64,000 nt of DNA, from NCBI GenBank assembly GCA_023053575.1, contig JAKZAP010000006.1, forward strand, positions 12,099,280 through 12,163,279, read 5' to 3'. Made by a program: the position numbers and the translations under genes. How positions within the stretch are numbered: position 1 is the stretch's first letter; each line of letters opens with the position of its first letter. The notes beneath the pieces are model-generated. The model made no database searches. It saw only the letters and a list, made by a program, of their open reading frames with translations, and was not told the origin of the DNA. Positions 23,098 through 34,750 of the stretch are shown here, in pieces. Source of the stretch: Branchinecta lynchi (Eukaryota; Arthropoda; Branchiopoda; Anostraca; Branchinectidae).

Positions 23098-24384
23098 GTA
23101 ATTAGAATATTTGTCAAGGGGATCGGGAGTCCATCTGCTGGAAGTGTCGGATTTCAGACGGGGATTATTGGGCTGGTGATACTGCCTGTCGTGTAGAAAT
23201 TAGCAAGGGCATGGGTTGCTTGACAGGGAACTAATAGCCGTCTCTAGTATGGGGTGGAGTGCGAGCTGATTCCGAGTTTTGTTAGACGAGGTTTCCTCGT
23301 TCTTTTCTTTCGTGTTTGAATTGTGTCAGAAGAATCAACTCCTACACATAATGTGCATAACTGAAGAAATCAAAACATCGTCTGAGAGCAAGCTTATAGT
23401 CCTGTTGCTTAATACTTCTGATCTGGACATCCCGGAAATGGGCATCGAAAATGGGGTTGTTAACGTGGAATGAACTTGGAACAGATTACACGCAATCAAA
23501 GTCGGATCTTATACGGGGCCAATTGAGTCAACACAATGTAAAGCCATACATTTAAAATGCGATAAGTCACATTGAATCCAGAAAAGGAAGTTCTTAAAGT
23601 TTGCGGATTGACAGTTTCCAACCTACGTTCTTCTTTCCCTTCAGGGAGTGTCGTCTAATCTTGGGCTTGTGAGTGTTTGGATTAGCTTTAGCGTCGATTG
23701 TACTGACGCATACGTTTCAAATCACGAGTCGTCGAGTTGTTTCCTAACGTCAAGACCAGCTCCTGACCGTACATACACAACGAGGGTTGCTCTTCAGTTG
23801 AAGTTAGATATGCTCGTGGTCGATCTTGCAAATAAGACATTTGGGTTTGCTGCGTCGGTAAAGAAAGTAACGTACTTGTGAAACAGAATCGGATACTAAG
23901 TAAATTGCCGATTTGGGTTTTAGGGCGAAGGCTCTATCATTCTCCTTTTTCGGTGAGGGCTTTTAACCCACGGTCCTCGCAACGTTTCGCACTTGAGCGT
24001 CGTGAGGGCTGGTTAACGACGTTCATAAAGTCGCGTGGTACAAAGACGGGCATATTATGTGTCAGGACACATTATACTAAATCAACCGAGCGAGGAGCGG
24101 CTGAAGACAGAGACCATGTTCTCCACACGGATTAATTTCACGTAGAGATTCCAAGTGTAATCAAAGTAAGAATGTTTTATTGCGGTGTGACTTCTCGCTG
24201 TGAATGATTCATTGTGCTCAGGATTTTCGGCTGTTAAACGTTTCTGCCCTCTCGGACCGTTTAGCGACAAACACGCCGACTTGATGTTGGGAGCCTCATA
24301 GCGTGTAATCCACAAGTTACGTTCAAACTAGCCTCTTGTTTTGCACTCCCAAGTCAAATTCTTTTGCCACTTCGTAATACTCTT

Positions 24385-24552
24385 GATGCAAAATCGCCGG
24401 GTACCTAGCGGAAAAGCCAGAAGGGGTATCACAGCTGCTCCCGAAGATCGCCGTGATTGTTTGACACAGGATTTGAGTTGTTGAGTTTGAGTCGCTAGTG
24501 AGACGTTTTCTCGTTCTTCTTGAGGATCACTGACGTGTTTTGAACTTAGTCA
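24385..24552 (+). repeat. GTACCTAGCGG dispersed repeat, copy 3
   Basis: 'GGGTACCTAGCGGAAAAGCC', 'ACAGCTGCTCCCGAAGATCG' and 'GACGTGTTTTGAACTTAGTC' match the other three copies in order. Frames are broken. Confidence 0.65.
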
Positions 24553-26741
24553 TATGGAGTATTGCGCAGCTGATCATCTTCCTCAAGAATTTTGATCTCG
24601 ACATCGGTCTACCGTGATGGACTAATTCATTTCTCCTCGCAACAATTGCTTTTGGAAACTGAAGTGCGTCGTGATTTTTTTTTTGATCTATTTTACTTTT
24701 CTTCAACGTTGAAAAGAATAATAATAACAAAAAAAAAGATAATTAGGGAAATACACCCATTCCTGCTCTAAAACTTGGTGCGATCACCTGTAGGCTACAG
24801 AGAGGAAATATTTCAAAACAATCTTGCAACTAATACACATTCAGTCACACTAATCAACTCAAACCAAACAAATATCCCCACCAACCAGTTTGATCGATTC
24901 TTCGTAACCTAAACAAACTATTACTTTACTTGCTGATCGATTTATTCGAAACATAAGCACAAATTGCGCAACAGTGCTAAATGCCGCACTTATTTAGCCA
25001 ACAAATCATACTAAAATAAAAACAAAAATACCCACTCATACCGACTCACTCCGACTCATTCTCGCTGCCAAAAGCAAACCGCTTTGTCAATAAATTACTT
25101 CTAAAAAAAATATGCTTTTGTAGATTTAGCATCACAGACGGGATGTGAGCTGGTGGGATTTAGCCACAAACTTCTGGCATGTCATGAGCTCGATCCTGTT
25201 CTCTTTTGTGCCAATTCTTTTGCGGAATAGCGGCAAAAGCCACTGGTCGCGGGTCGGTTATTGCCATATATGGTAATTTGAGGTGTTGGAAACCCTGTTA
25301 CAGAAAATTACACTACTGGAGCTGGGGAGTGACACGCACTCGGAATTACGAGCAATCCTAAGAAAATCCGGGCCTTCTTGATATCTAGATGATACTATTC
25401 TTCACTTTCTTCCTTGCTTTCTTCTGTCGCGGCTCCAGTTCAAAGCTTTGGCTGTAGACAGGGTTGCCATGGCCACTGGACAGATCTACATTTTGATAGC
25501 CAGTTAGGTGAAGGTGTTCATTCGTCTTATGCTCGTTGATTGTCTTAAAAGCTTTTTACCTTTTGCTTAGTTGTTTTTATGGTCCTGAGAACATGTTTTG
25601 GCTGAGCATATGATCAGATAAATACGGGATAGACGTGATAAGTAAGCAGTCAAGCGTGCTATTAGAGGTTGACCGAAAACAGGACCAGAATAGAACAAGC
25701 AGACTGTGCTTCATTTAGCTCATGAGCAAAAAAAAAATAAAATAATAACTGTGTCGGAACTATTGATAGTCTACATTTGTGTGGTAGCCTAATGTATAGC
25801 CGGAGCCGTAATCTACGATACTAATCGAAGATAACAGCTCTATTCTCCCATAAAAATGAGGTAATAAATATAGTGACGGGTGGGGGGGGGGGAGTCTTGG
25901 GAGAACCTAATTGTCATCTTTGTGTAATTGTTGACCGTCGATTTTCTTTTTTTTATACCCTGACAAGCCTTTAGCAAACCACTTATGAGTGTTTGTTTGC
26001 AATCATTTTTCTAAGTAGTCTGCATTTGGATGGGACTAAAAAATCGTAATCGCTTTGCTACCATTTGAATCGTTTGTTCAGGTTTGTGATAGGCTCGATG
26101 ATAGGTATCATTGAAGATGTTTACCGAAAAAAACCTGACAGGTGTAATAAAAGGCGATTTCCCTCCGCTCGTGTCTGATTTGTTACATGCATCTGCATAA
26201 ACGTGAGTGTCAGATAAGTTCTTTTTCATCTGAATAAATATGAGTGTCAGATAATTTCTTTTTCTTTGTTCTCATTCACAAATGTGTTTCTGGGTTTGAG
26301 TTATTTGAGCACTGCAGGGACCATCATGAGCACTCATGAACAGTCGTGATGTTATTTTGATGACTATACCCATGAACACTTATTATGGGTAGGTACGACA
26401 CTCGCGTTCAACAGTACTGGCATATTCAGCACACGCAATGCGCCCATTTATTCAGTTTTATGGTTACATTTACTGTGAAGCCCGTGTAAGAACGCCACAC
26501 AGGTTGGTAGCTTTGTGAGTTTAAGGCGTTTTTTCGCCGAGTTTGAGGGATCTGTTATTTCGGGTCCTTGGTCTGTTTTTTTTTTTGTTAGATGTGGGGT
26601 CATACCATCAAGTTCGGCTGGTCTTGGACCGGAATCCCTGCCAGGATTTGCTGAGATCAGTGATGAAAGTCCAGAAAATCCGCCCGGGAAAACCTGATCG
26701 TCTTTTACACCAGTCCAGTTACGTGGGCTTAATTAGTTGAG

Positions 26742-27090
26742 TTTTCGCAGATACCATGGTACATGATACCAAAGTAACTAGATCTGCTTCTTGTCGTTTT
26801 TGCAGTTACCATGGTAGGTGACAATTGACGAATTTGTACTTTTAAAAGTCATCCCAAAGTAAATCCTTAATCCCACTCACACCAGAAGCGGCCAACTGCT
26901 TTCCCACCAAAATCCTAGGCTCTTGTGTTGGTGACAATGAAAGTGAGATGGCTTCTTCAGATACCATGGTCAGTTACCATAGTCGGGACTGTGGTATCTG
27001 GGTATCAGATCAGATACCACTGGCCAGAGACCACGATAACTGCAAAAACGACTTTTGACCGCGGTATCAGATACCATGGTATCTGCAAAA
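26742..27090. repeat. Palindromic ACCATGGTA element
   Basis: Left end TTTTCGCAGATACCATGGTA is the near inverse of the right end 'TACCATGGTATCTGCAAAAC'. Several GATACCATGGT and 'TGCAAAAACGAC' motifs in both directions lie between. A related cluster without clear ends is at 28846-29005. Probably a foldback-type MITE. Confidence 0.55.
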
Positions 27091-27634
27091 CGCAAATATT
27101 TATCTTCAGGTGAATCCGAACTGTTGTTTTAACGGATTAAGGATTGTTGCGCCAGCCTATCCAAATCTATCGGTTGATGAATCTTGAATATTCTGTAAAA
27201 CATCCGCATTAAACCAGCCGTGGTCCGCCTGGAGAAACGTCCCAAACCACACAGTGGCTTCCTGGCTGAGGGTTGTCGAAACCAGGGTCACAGGGGTATC
27301 CCGTCCTCCTATTTGCGGAGTGGCTTTCCTCGTTGGCTTTCCGCTGAGATATTTCTGGTGAATTCGGCACAAGATCTCCGATCTCAATGACGAGTGTTGG
27401 TTAAAGCCTGCGCAGTTAGATGTAAACAAAGTTGTATGAAGAGGGACTGGACAGACGCCATTGCCCCCCCTTAAGTTTCCGAGAATTGACTCCTCTCTTC
27501 GAACGTCCTCTGACGAGCCTTCCAAGACAAGTGAAACCAAGCGGCGCATGCGAAATTTTTTAGCATGTGACAAATCTGTTATTTGTTGCTAAGAAAAAAG
27601 AAGATGTTTTCTTCGATATATTTACACTCCTTAA

Positions 27635-28004
27635 ATGACCCCTCGCACTATTTACTCTTCAACTTACAGTATTTTAAAGTATTTGAATACTTTAAAACTA
27701 TGCTGTGTTTCAACAAATAACCTACGGTTTTCGCTGTTTTAAGCCTTTTCCGAGACCTGTTCACTTGTAGCGAAGACAGGGAAACAGTTTACATAACCGA
27801 TTTTTCTGCTGGAAAAACTGCTTGCAGACCACCGTCGACAGTTTGATACACAGACATCGTAGGTAGTAAAACACGGCAAGTGAGAAGATCAGCGTTGTTT
27901 TATTGGAGGGGTTAGGATGTCCCGTACGAAATTCTGCGTTTAGAAATATATGGAGTGATTATGGAAGTAGGTTGCATTAGTATTATAGGTAAGGCCGGTG
28001 TCCT
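27635..28004 (+). mobile_element. TTAA-flanked MITE, copy 1
   Basis: A 370-bp element lying exactly between TTAA (27631-27634) and TTAA (28005-28008). Its ends are ATGACCCC and GGTGTCCT, an imperfect inverted pair. The interior matches the element at 33688 in reverse along its length ('CAGTATTTTAAAGTATTTGA', 'AACACGGCAAGTGAGAAG', 'AGAAATATATGGA'). TTAA duplication is the signature of the piggyBac superfamily; the assignment is inferred from the flanks only. Confidence 0.7.
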
Positions 28005-28845
28005 TTAAAGTTCAATGGGCAGATCGAACAATCATGATGCCACGTAACCACCCCCTAGAATACAATGTTTCATCAGGAATCAGCAGATTCATAGACAACC
28101 TATTTTCGCTAGTAGAACGTTACGGCATTTTTTCTGAATGCCATACTCCGATTTACTAGCTTCGAAAAATATAAGCGGAGTTTTATTTTTCTTATATATT
28201 CGTTCTTATATATACTCCGGATCATTTGTATTGTTGACAAATATTCATATTAACTATTCTTTGAGCCCAAGCGGTATTAATTGAGCATTCCTTGTAAGCT
28301 CTTGAACCAGCTGCAAGTAAGTCGGTTATAGTTGTACATTTTTGGCAGTATTGTGACTTTACATCCAGAAAACAAAACTTTTCTTCGATACTACAAACAA
28401 CAGAAGTTTCATCAGACAACATTCGAGCAATCTGACAGCTATAGAGACGGTTATTTTAGCAACCATGTCACTCTCATCACTGAGCTCCTCAAAATTATTG
28501 ATTTCTGTACATGGCGGGGAGTTTTTGAATTTTCGCGCCTTGCAATGCCATGCTCTGAAATCATTTCCGCCGAGACGCCAAAGAGGTAACGACAAGCGAT
28601 AACAAGAAAACTACTTATTTTTGAAGCGCTCTCGAATGGAAGTCAGAAATTTGTATGCATTTATACGAATTAGAGCATAGTTAGTGCCCATTGTGCTTTA
28701 ACTAATACCTAACTAACCTTTGACTTTTGTCTAAATGTCGCTCTCTGTGAAGGGATATTCCTGGACAGCAGAACGTTTATTCAAGCAGATGAATAGTTCG
28801 TTTTTGTGGGAACCTAGAGTTACTCACTGAGTTCACTCTTGTCGT

Positions 28846-29005
28846 TTTTTAGACATCTGGTTGCTGATGACCGGTAAGGCTGAGTCGGTACCAGATACCA
28901 CGGTTACTAACATACTACTGAGTGACTGAAAACGACGATTAGTCGGGGTAACAGATACCCGGTAACTGCCAAAACAACAATTCGTCATAGTTACGCACAC
29001 CCGGC
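28846..29005. repeat. Decayed ACCATGGTA-family segment
   Basis: Carries 'GATACCACGGTTACTAAC', 'GAAAACGACGATTAGTCG' and 'GATACCCGGTAACTGC', clearly related to 26742-27090, directly upstream of a GAGCGTGTTCC MITE. No boundaries were found. Confidence 0.45.
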
Positions 29006-29031
29006 TACCGCAAAGACGCAACTAATGCTTA

Positions 29032-29326
29032 GAGCGTGTTCCACCCTTCTACTAATAGTAACCATTTCCGTTCCAACCTCACCAAAAGTTACTACGCTTA
29101 CCGTTCCAATTTTCTCGAAATAGTAACTAATAGTAACTATTTGCTTACCACGCTCGGGGGCGTAGTAAGCGTAGTAACTACGGATCTCTCTAACGTGATT
29201 GGTCGGATTCGCCCGTGGCATGATATTCTGCTGGAAAATAGAAAAATCGTTCCAGCCTTGACAGCAAAAAGCCAGAATTCATGACTTCATGCGTAGTAGC
29301 TACGGTAAGTAGGATGGAACACGCTC
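29032..29326 (-). mobile_element. GAGCGTGTTCC MITE, copy 3 (complete)
   Basis: A 295-bp element from GAGCGTGTTCCACCCTTC to GATGGAACACGCTC, flanked by TTA on both sides (29029-29031, 29327-29329). Opposite orientation to copies 2 and 4. Frames spanning it are shadows. Confidence 0.85.
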
Positions 29327-30277
29327 TTAGACTACTGTTTATTTGAACATTGCAGATAACCATATGGCCGTACTGCTATTAACTTGAAGTTACCTAACTC
29401 GATGTAAACATGCACAACATTGTAGACTTTATTGGAGTATGCTTGTCAAGACATGTTGCCTCCCATGTGATTTAGGGGATGTGTATCTTGCCATTGAGTG
29501 GAAACTCTGTCATAATAAATACCACGGTTGACGGATCAAAATGAATAACTATGACTTAATCAACTCCCCCGGTTTGACATGGGAAAATTTTGGAATTTTT
29601 TCTAACCTAACGCATGTGTCTTTGAAACGCGATCCCCTCCAGTTAGCTAATTGGGCTTGGGCCTTATGACTCTCATTGTTGCTGACGTGAGGCCGTTGCG
29701 TATGGTGTCGAAATTGTACGACACAGATTTAAAGCAAAATTCATACTAGAAATTATCTTTTCGCCATTATTTGGCTGAGGAATATCAGTTTAAAAAAATA
29801 CCGTTACTTGCCACGTGAAATGGGCGATTTTCTTGTTGGTGTTTCTCGACTCGATCCAGCCTTCCTGCTTTCCGACGCGGCGGCCGGACACAAAATATTT
29901 GAAAACTGAATGCGCAATGGTTAAAAAGTGGGAAAATCTAGCAAAACAAAGTCGACCAAAACAGAAGGTAGACCTGATGGCCTATCATGTCTTCGAAAAC
30001 AAAACAACATTTGAAGCTTTTCATGTCCTTATTTGTGAAAGAGTTGTTGGAGGGACTTGAAGCTTTCAGCGAAACATTGCGTGACTGTCAAAACTCGGCT
30101 AGGCCGAAAAAGCATTAAAAGTCGTAGCTACAAAACGAAAGAGCGGCGATTGGCGGGGTTTTCAGAAGCTTATAATCCCATAAGAGAGCTATATAAAAGG
30201 CAGAATAAGCAAGAGGGGTCTTTTAAATAATTGTGCAGACTTTATCCACATGAATTGTCAGAAGTGTCATGACATGA

Positions 30278-30398
30278 CACTGTAAAAAGTTCCTCCGAGT
30301 AAGGACTAAAGTTAGGTGCAGTATTTGCTATTGGGATTAATCTTATCTCTACTGGGATTAATCCCAGTAGCAAATACTGCAAGATTTTGTTTACAGTG
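30278..30398. mobile_element. CACTGTAAA short inverted-repeat element, copy 1
   Basis: Starts CACTGTAAAAAG and ends TTTACAGTG. An internal inverted pair, 'GCAGTATTTGCTATTGGGAT' and 'ATCCCAGTAGCAAATACTGC', surrounds a short centre, so the whole element can fold. Relatives are at 48805 and 50426. No clear target duplication. Confidence 0.65.
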
Positions 30399-30438
30399 TA
30401 ACACAAGGATGCACAGTTTCAACAGATATGAGAAAACT

Positions 30439-30658
30439 TACTACCTGTTGACGTTTCAGAATATTTTTGTTATGACCTTTTAAGTGATATTTTTTAATTA
30501 AAGATAACGCTGCAAATCATAATTATTATTATGTTTAGCAGACAAAACTACTACCTGTTGACGTTTCAGAATATTTTTGTTATGACCTTTTAAGTGATAT
30601 TTTTTAATTAAAGATAACGCTGCAAATCATAATTATTATTATGTTTAGCAGACAAAAA
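30439..30658. repeat. Exact 110-bp tandem duplication
   Basis: Two consecutive 110-bp units beginning TACTACCTGTTGACGTTTC and ending GTTTAGCAGACAAAA read identically base for base. Identity suggests a very recent event or an assembly duplication. The unit is A/T-rich and non-coding. Confidence 0.93.
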
Positions 30659-30827
30659 GGCACATAAAACAGTTGTTCTCTAACATCATCAAATGTTACC
30701 TTATTGCGCGCCCTTTTGTAAATGTTATGACGTGTTTGGAAGTATTGTGGTTTATTTAGTGTGTAACTTTTTCGCATTTGAATTAAATGCGTAGAAGCTT
30801 GGCTGACCTTAAGCTCACCATAGACCT

Positions 30828-31000
30828 AAATTGTAAACTAAAATCAATCTTAACAAAGGGAGGGCGAAGCGCCCTAAAGATGGAGTAACAAACAAAATAA
30901 GTAGAGAAAAGAAAAACTAACACTAAATACAGAAATATCACCAGAGATGATTAAATAAATATGTAAATAGTAAATATATAAATGGTAAAATATTAATCCG
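30828..31000 (-). repeat. Retrotransposon-like 3' tail (reverse)
   Basis: 'AAAGGGAGGGCGAAGCGCCC' forms a short GC hairpin followed by an A-rich stretch with repeated TAAATA units. The layout fits a non-LTR element 3' end. Weak assignment. Confidence 0.3.
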
Positions 31001-31636
31001 AAATACCCCTTACGGTTTTCTTTGGAGCCCTTACGAAACTACTTCGACTTGGCACACGAAAATGGCGCTGTTGAAAGTCAATTAACGTCCAAAGTATACT
31101 GTATATATACAAGCAAGATAAATTTGGTTCCACTCTCTCGTGGTGACCTTTCGCCGAGTGCGTCCACAGACTCTTCGTATATAGAACCGTGTTTTCTTGT
31201 CCGTTCTATGTTTTGTTTGAATTGGAGCCGTTGTCCTTTCTGGCTTGAAATACGTGTGGATATTTGCTCATACCTTATCTATATGTCATTTTTTCTCCTG
31301 TGGAACTATGTCTCAACTGTTCCGTTTGTACACACCTGTGTTGATCTGTTTTGTCTTCGGACGGAGAGCGATCCTTTTTCTTACTTCAATTTCTATGCGT
31401 CTTCATCCATCTTTATCTTTCGGCCGGCTAAAATCTTCATCCGTCTCTCTGCAAAAAGATGTTTTCGTACCGATCTACTCGGTTTGCCAGGTCCGGCCAG
31501 TAATCAGTGGTACAGCAGGTAATAGCCCTGTCAGTAGTGAAAGTGTGGCCTGGGAAGGTAGAAGCCTTAGCTAATGTCAGTCTTCTGGTTAAGATCAGTA
31601 TCGTTTGATGGGACGAGTTCTGAGAACTATTGGAAG

Positions 31637-31807
31637 CAGGCCCGTATCCAGGAATTGATTTCGGGGGGGGGGGGGGTTGCCTGCTGTTTGTACAAAAAAA
31701 GTACAAAATACACATAGATCAGGGGGAAAAGCCTATAAAAATGACTATTTCTGTATATTTGGGGGGGGGGGTCAACCACTAACCCCCTCCCCCTGGATAC
31801 GGCCTTG
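31637..31807. mobile_element. hAT-type MITE, GTATCCAGG family, copy 5
   Basis: A 171-bp element with ends CAGGCCCGTATCCAGG and CCTGGATACGGCCTTG, flanked by perfect ATTGGAAG on both sides (31629-31636, 31808-31815). The paralogous empty site in copy B reads ACTGGAAG once, confirming a true insertion with an 8-bp duplication. Confidence 0.93.
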
Positions 31808-31909
31808 ATTGGAAGTTACTAAGTCTTTTTAACTTTCTGTGCAGTTTTTAATCAGTGGTACAGCAGGTAATAGCCCTGTTAGTGAGAATGCGGCCTGGAA
31901 AGGCATAAG

Positions 31910-32454
31910 GGCCCACTCGCAGCAGGTTTTAACTAATACTCGGTACCAGCTAGTTCCAGAAATTGCTCTGAGACCGAGAACTATCTGGGCTTCGGCCGTT
32001 CGCAATCGATACTGGTGCCAGTTTCGGCTACCAGCTAGTCTCGCACTCAAGTTGAAATCAGTTCAACTTTTCAGGGTACTAGCCAATCATATTACTTAGG
32101 GGAATTCTCAGGTATGTTCCGATTGGTTAACGCTGAACCACGTCAGACCGAAGAACAATGACCTAAATTCACTTTAGGTTTTAACGACAGCAAGGAGTGG
32201 ATGTGATCTTATCTATTGTGCTTGGTTCGAAACTAGCCAATCAGAATATTCCTCAATATTCCCCAAATAATCTGATTGGCTAGTACCCTCGAAAGTTGAA
32301 CTGATTTCAACTTGGGTGCGAGACTAGCTGGTATCCGAAACTCTGGCACCAAGATCAATCGCGAACGGCAGAAACCCAGCTAATTCTCGGTCTCAGAGCG
32401 ATTTCTGGAACTGGCTGGTATCAAGTATTAGCTAAAACCCGTTGTGAATGGGCC
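31910..32454. mobile_element. Foldback MITE with ~190-bp inverted arms
   Basis: A 545-bp element starting GGCCCACTCGCAGCAGGTTT and ending GTTGTGAATGGGCC. The arms match through 'GTACCAGCTAGTTCCAGAAA', 'CAGTTCAACTTTC' and 'AGTACTAGCCAATCA'-like sequence. Flanks ATAAG and TTAAG suggest a 5-bp duplication with one difference; the empty site in copy A has AGAAG. Superfamily not assigned. Confidence 0.82.
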
Positions 32455-32664
32455 TTAAGACTTAGCTAATGTCAGACTTCTGGTTGAGATCAGCATCGTT
32501 GGATGGAACGAGTTATCTGAGAACTACTGGAAGTTACGAAGTCTTTTTAACTTTCTGTGTAGTTTTATCCATTTCTTACTTCTTTAGAACGCCCATTTTG
32601 TTCTCATTTTCGCCATTCGTTTGAACGTAAGCTTACCCATAGTTGTTCAATGGGATACCGTATG

Positions 32665-32722
32665 CAAGGCCGTATCCAGGGGGGGGGGGGGTAGGGGGTT
32701 GAACCCCCCCCCCCCCCCCCGA
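32665..32722. mobile_element. hAT-type MITE, GTATCCAGG family, fragment
   Basis: CAAGGCCGTATCCAGG followed by a G run, a short A/G segment and a C run. The right terminus with GGATACGG is absent, so this is one end only. Confidence 0.7.
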
Positions 32723-33687
32723 AACAAACAAAAAGAACGATTAATATTAAACACCAACAAAATTACTAGAAATAATCATTCAGACAGTTTAAACTTCATA
32801 TCCAAACAAAAGACTTCTTAATCCCAATCTAATGTTTGCTCTTGCTTTATACAAATCTGATCTCTGCTGTGGATCTGCTGCAGAGCATGACAAGATTTTA
32901 GGCATCGAAACATTCGATACCAGAAAAACGAAAATGGAAGAAGACATCCAAAATATCCGGAAGGATTTCACAAGATGGTACCCCAAACTCACAAATATGC
33001 CATTGCTAACTATTCACAGATGATTCGTTCTGCTCGCGGGAGGAATTTAGGAATCCAGGCGTCGCCGATTTGGTGAAAAGAAAGTCAGGCGATGAGCAAA
33101 GGAGTCAGAGACTCAGTAAGCAACTATTGAGTTCGTGTGCTGTTTTGACAAATCATTTATGACATTTTGATAAAATGGAGGAAATAGAGAGTGAAGTTCT
33201 TAGCAGAAACAGAGTAGTTTGAGACCGTTCTTAAAATGCCAACTGTTTCTTGCATCCCAGCAAATCATGATGGCCAGGACAAAGAACATGCAACATTGAG
33301 TGGTCCTGATATCACTGCTGTGAATATTTAGAAATTATCCACACAGTTCTGCCTGTCTGTTTAACAACAGGGACTCTCGTCTCGTTTTTCTCTGCTCTTA
33401 CCTTCACCATAAAAGTTATGAATTGTTGGCACCAGTAAATATACCGTCAGTCACGCATCGAACGCAGCGTTGACAAAATAACGCCGTGCCAATCGACTGT
33501 GACGCAAGCTCCTTGGTAGACATATCGTTCTTGTGGCACGTCCCATCGCATTTCCTTGTGGAGGGCTAGAAAATTCTTGGTGAAATCGGCTGTGTCCGCA
33601 ATGAACGATTAATTGGTTTTAACTCAAGGAGATCGGGCTTTTCACTAATTTCTCTTTATTTATTGCTAGGCTCGAAAGGTCACTTAA

Positions 33688-34047
33688 AGGACCTGTCTTA
33701 CCAATAAGACTAATGCAACCTACTTCCATATATTTCTAAATCCGGAGACCCCAGTTCCGTACGATACATTCTAACCCCTCTAACAAAACCAGGCTGAACT
33801 TCTCACTTGCCGTGTTTTGCTACCTTCGATGTGTATCACGCTGTCGACGGTTGTCTGCGAGGAGTTTTTCCATCAGAAAAACGATTGTGTAAATTGTTTC
33901 CCTGTTTCCGCGACAAGGCAACGGGTCTTGGAAAAGGCTTAAAACAGCAAAAGCCGTGGGTTAGTTGTTGAAAGCAGAGCATAGTTTTAAAGTATTCAAA
34001 TATTTTAAAATACTGCGAGTTGATGAGTTAATGGTGCGAGGGGTCCT
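33688..34047 (-). mobile_element. TTAA-flanked MITE, copy 2
   Basis: A 360-bp element between TTAA (33684-33687) and TTAA (34048-34051), ends AGGACC and GGTCCT. It is an inverted relative of 27635-28004, sharing 'GTCGACGGTTGTCTGC'-like, 'AAAAGGCTTAAAACAGC' and 'GCCGTGTTTTGCTAC' sequence. It lies 270 bp before the next Robo exon. Confidence 0.72.
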
Positions 34048-34317
34048 TTAAAAAAGTTGCAGCCAATTGTTGAAAGAAACTAGTAGTACTGATGACTGGA
34101 CTATCAGCTGTACGATCCTCCTACCCACACTTGACTGATTTTTGTTTCTTTACGGAATGGGAGGCCTCTGCCTAATCGAGATTCGTGTCCGAACTGCATT
34201 TCGACACTATTTTCTATATACCATTAAGGTAGATCTCATTCTTATTTCTTGTGTCTCGACTTCTCTCTCCTGTCACAGATTCTAAATAAAAATTAACCAA
34301 ATTCTTTCGTTTTTCAG

Positions 34318-34597
34318 GACGTTGCACCAGAAGACGCTGGGACTTACACTTGTATCGCCGTTAACCCTGGCGGGGCTGACATCTCTCGCACTCGCCTTCT
34401 TCTCATGAGCCGCCGACCCACTAAACTCCCTCCTATCATCTCTCTTGGCCCCTCAAACCAAACACTCCCTGTACGCTCCCTGGGGATACTTCAGTGCGAG
34501 GCTGAAGCCGCTTCCACTACTTGGATTAAAGATGGGAAACCGGTAATCCCCGAGGATAGGATCGGCATTACAGAGAATGGAGCACTTAGAATTGAAG
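34318..34597 (+). CDS. robo: Robo exon: end of Ig4 and start of Ig5
   Basis: Encodes residues 247-339 and the first base of codon 340. Acceptor TTTTTCAG, donor GAAG|GTGAGT, phase 0 in and phase 1 out. It opens with the Ig4 motif 'APEDAGTYTCIAVNPGG' (Cys258, partner of Cys201) and passes through a short linker 'LMSRRPTKLPP' into Ig5. Ig5 has Cys306 and Trp315 in 'ILQCEAEAASTTWIKDG', and strand E 'ENGALRIE'. A possible N-glycosylation site is NQT near the Ig5 start. Oddity: the Cys-to-Trp spacing is 9 residues instead of the 12 of Ig3 and Ig4 in this protein, so the G(S/D)P-type loop is missing. Confidence 0.95.
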
Positions 34598-34750
34598 GTG
34601 AGTACTTTTCCCATGGTCGAGACAGCATTTTGGAAGTTTAAGTTGGGACAGAGTGGGTCGTGAGATAGCTTAGTTTCGGACGTAAGTGGTTCAGGTTTGT
34701 AATTCGAATTAGCTCGAGTGTGCCCGAACTTATGCATGTTTCGTTGATGC

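Larger units (their letters stand above)
31501..32568. repeat. ~170-bp tandem duplication, each copy split by a different MITE
   Basis: Copy A (31501-31848) and copy B (31849-32568) both run from TAATCAGTGGTACAGCAGG to 'AACTTTCTGTG(C/T)AGTTTT'. Without insertions they measure about 169 and 170 bp. Copy A holds a GTATCCAGG hAT MITE that B lacks. Copy B holds a 545-bp foldback MITE that A lacks. Each copy therefore shows the pre-insertion site of the other. Confidence 0.88.
23098..34317. other. Intron splitting Ig4 (11.2 kb)
   Basis: Phase-0 GT..AG intron with acceptor TTTTTCAG. It holds a GTACCTAGCGG repeat (24385), a palindromic element (26742-27090), two inverted TTAA-flanked elements (27635, 33688), a GAGCGTGTTCC MITE (29032), a CACTGTAAA element (30278), an exact tandem duplication (30439-30658), and a duplicated segment with two different MITEs (31501-32568). 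Nothing recognisable was seen in 23100-24380, 24560-26730 or 32730-33680. The largest open frame (31022-31522, 166 codons) matches no family I know. Confidence 0.78.

Noticed and set aside
31022..31522. 166-codon + strand frame
   Set aside because: No recognisable domain. It runs into the duplicated segment at 31501, which is non-coding in its other copy. Composition is Phe/Ser/Leu-rich, as expected from T-rich intron DNA.
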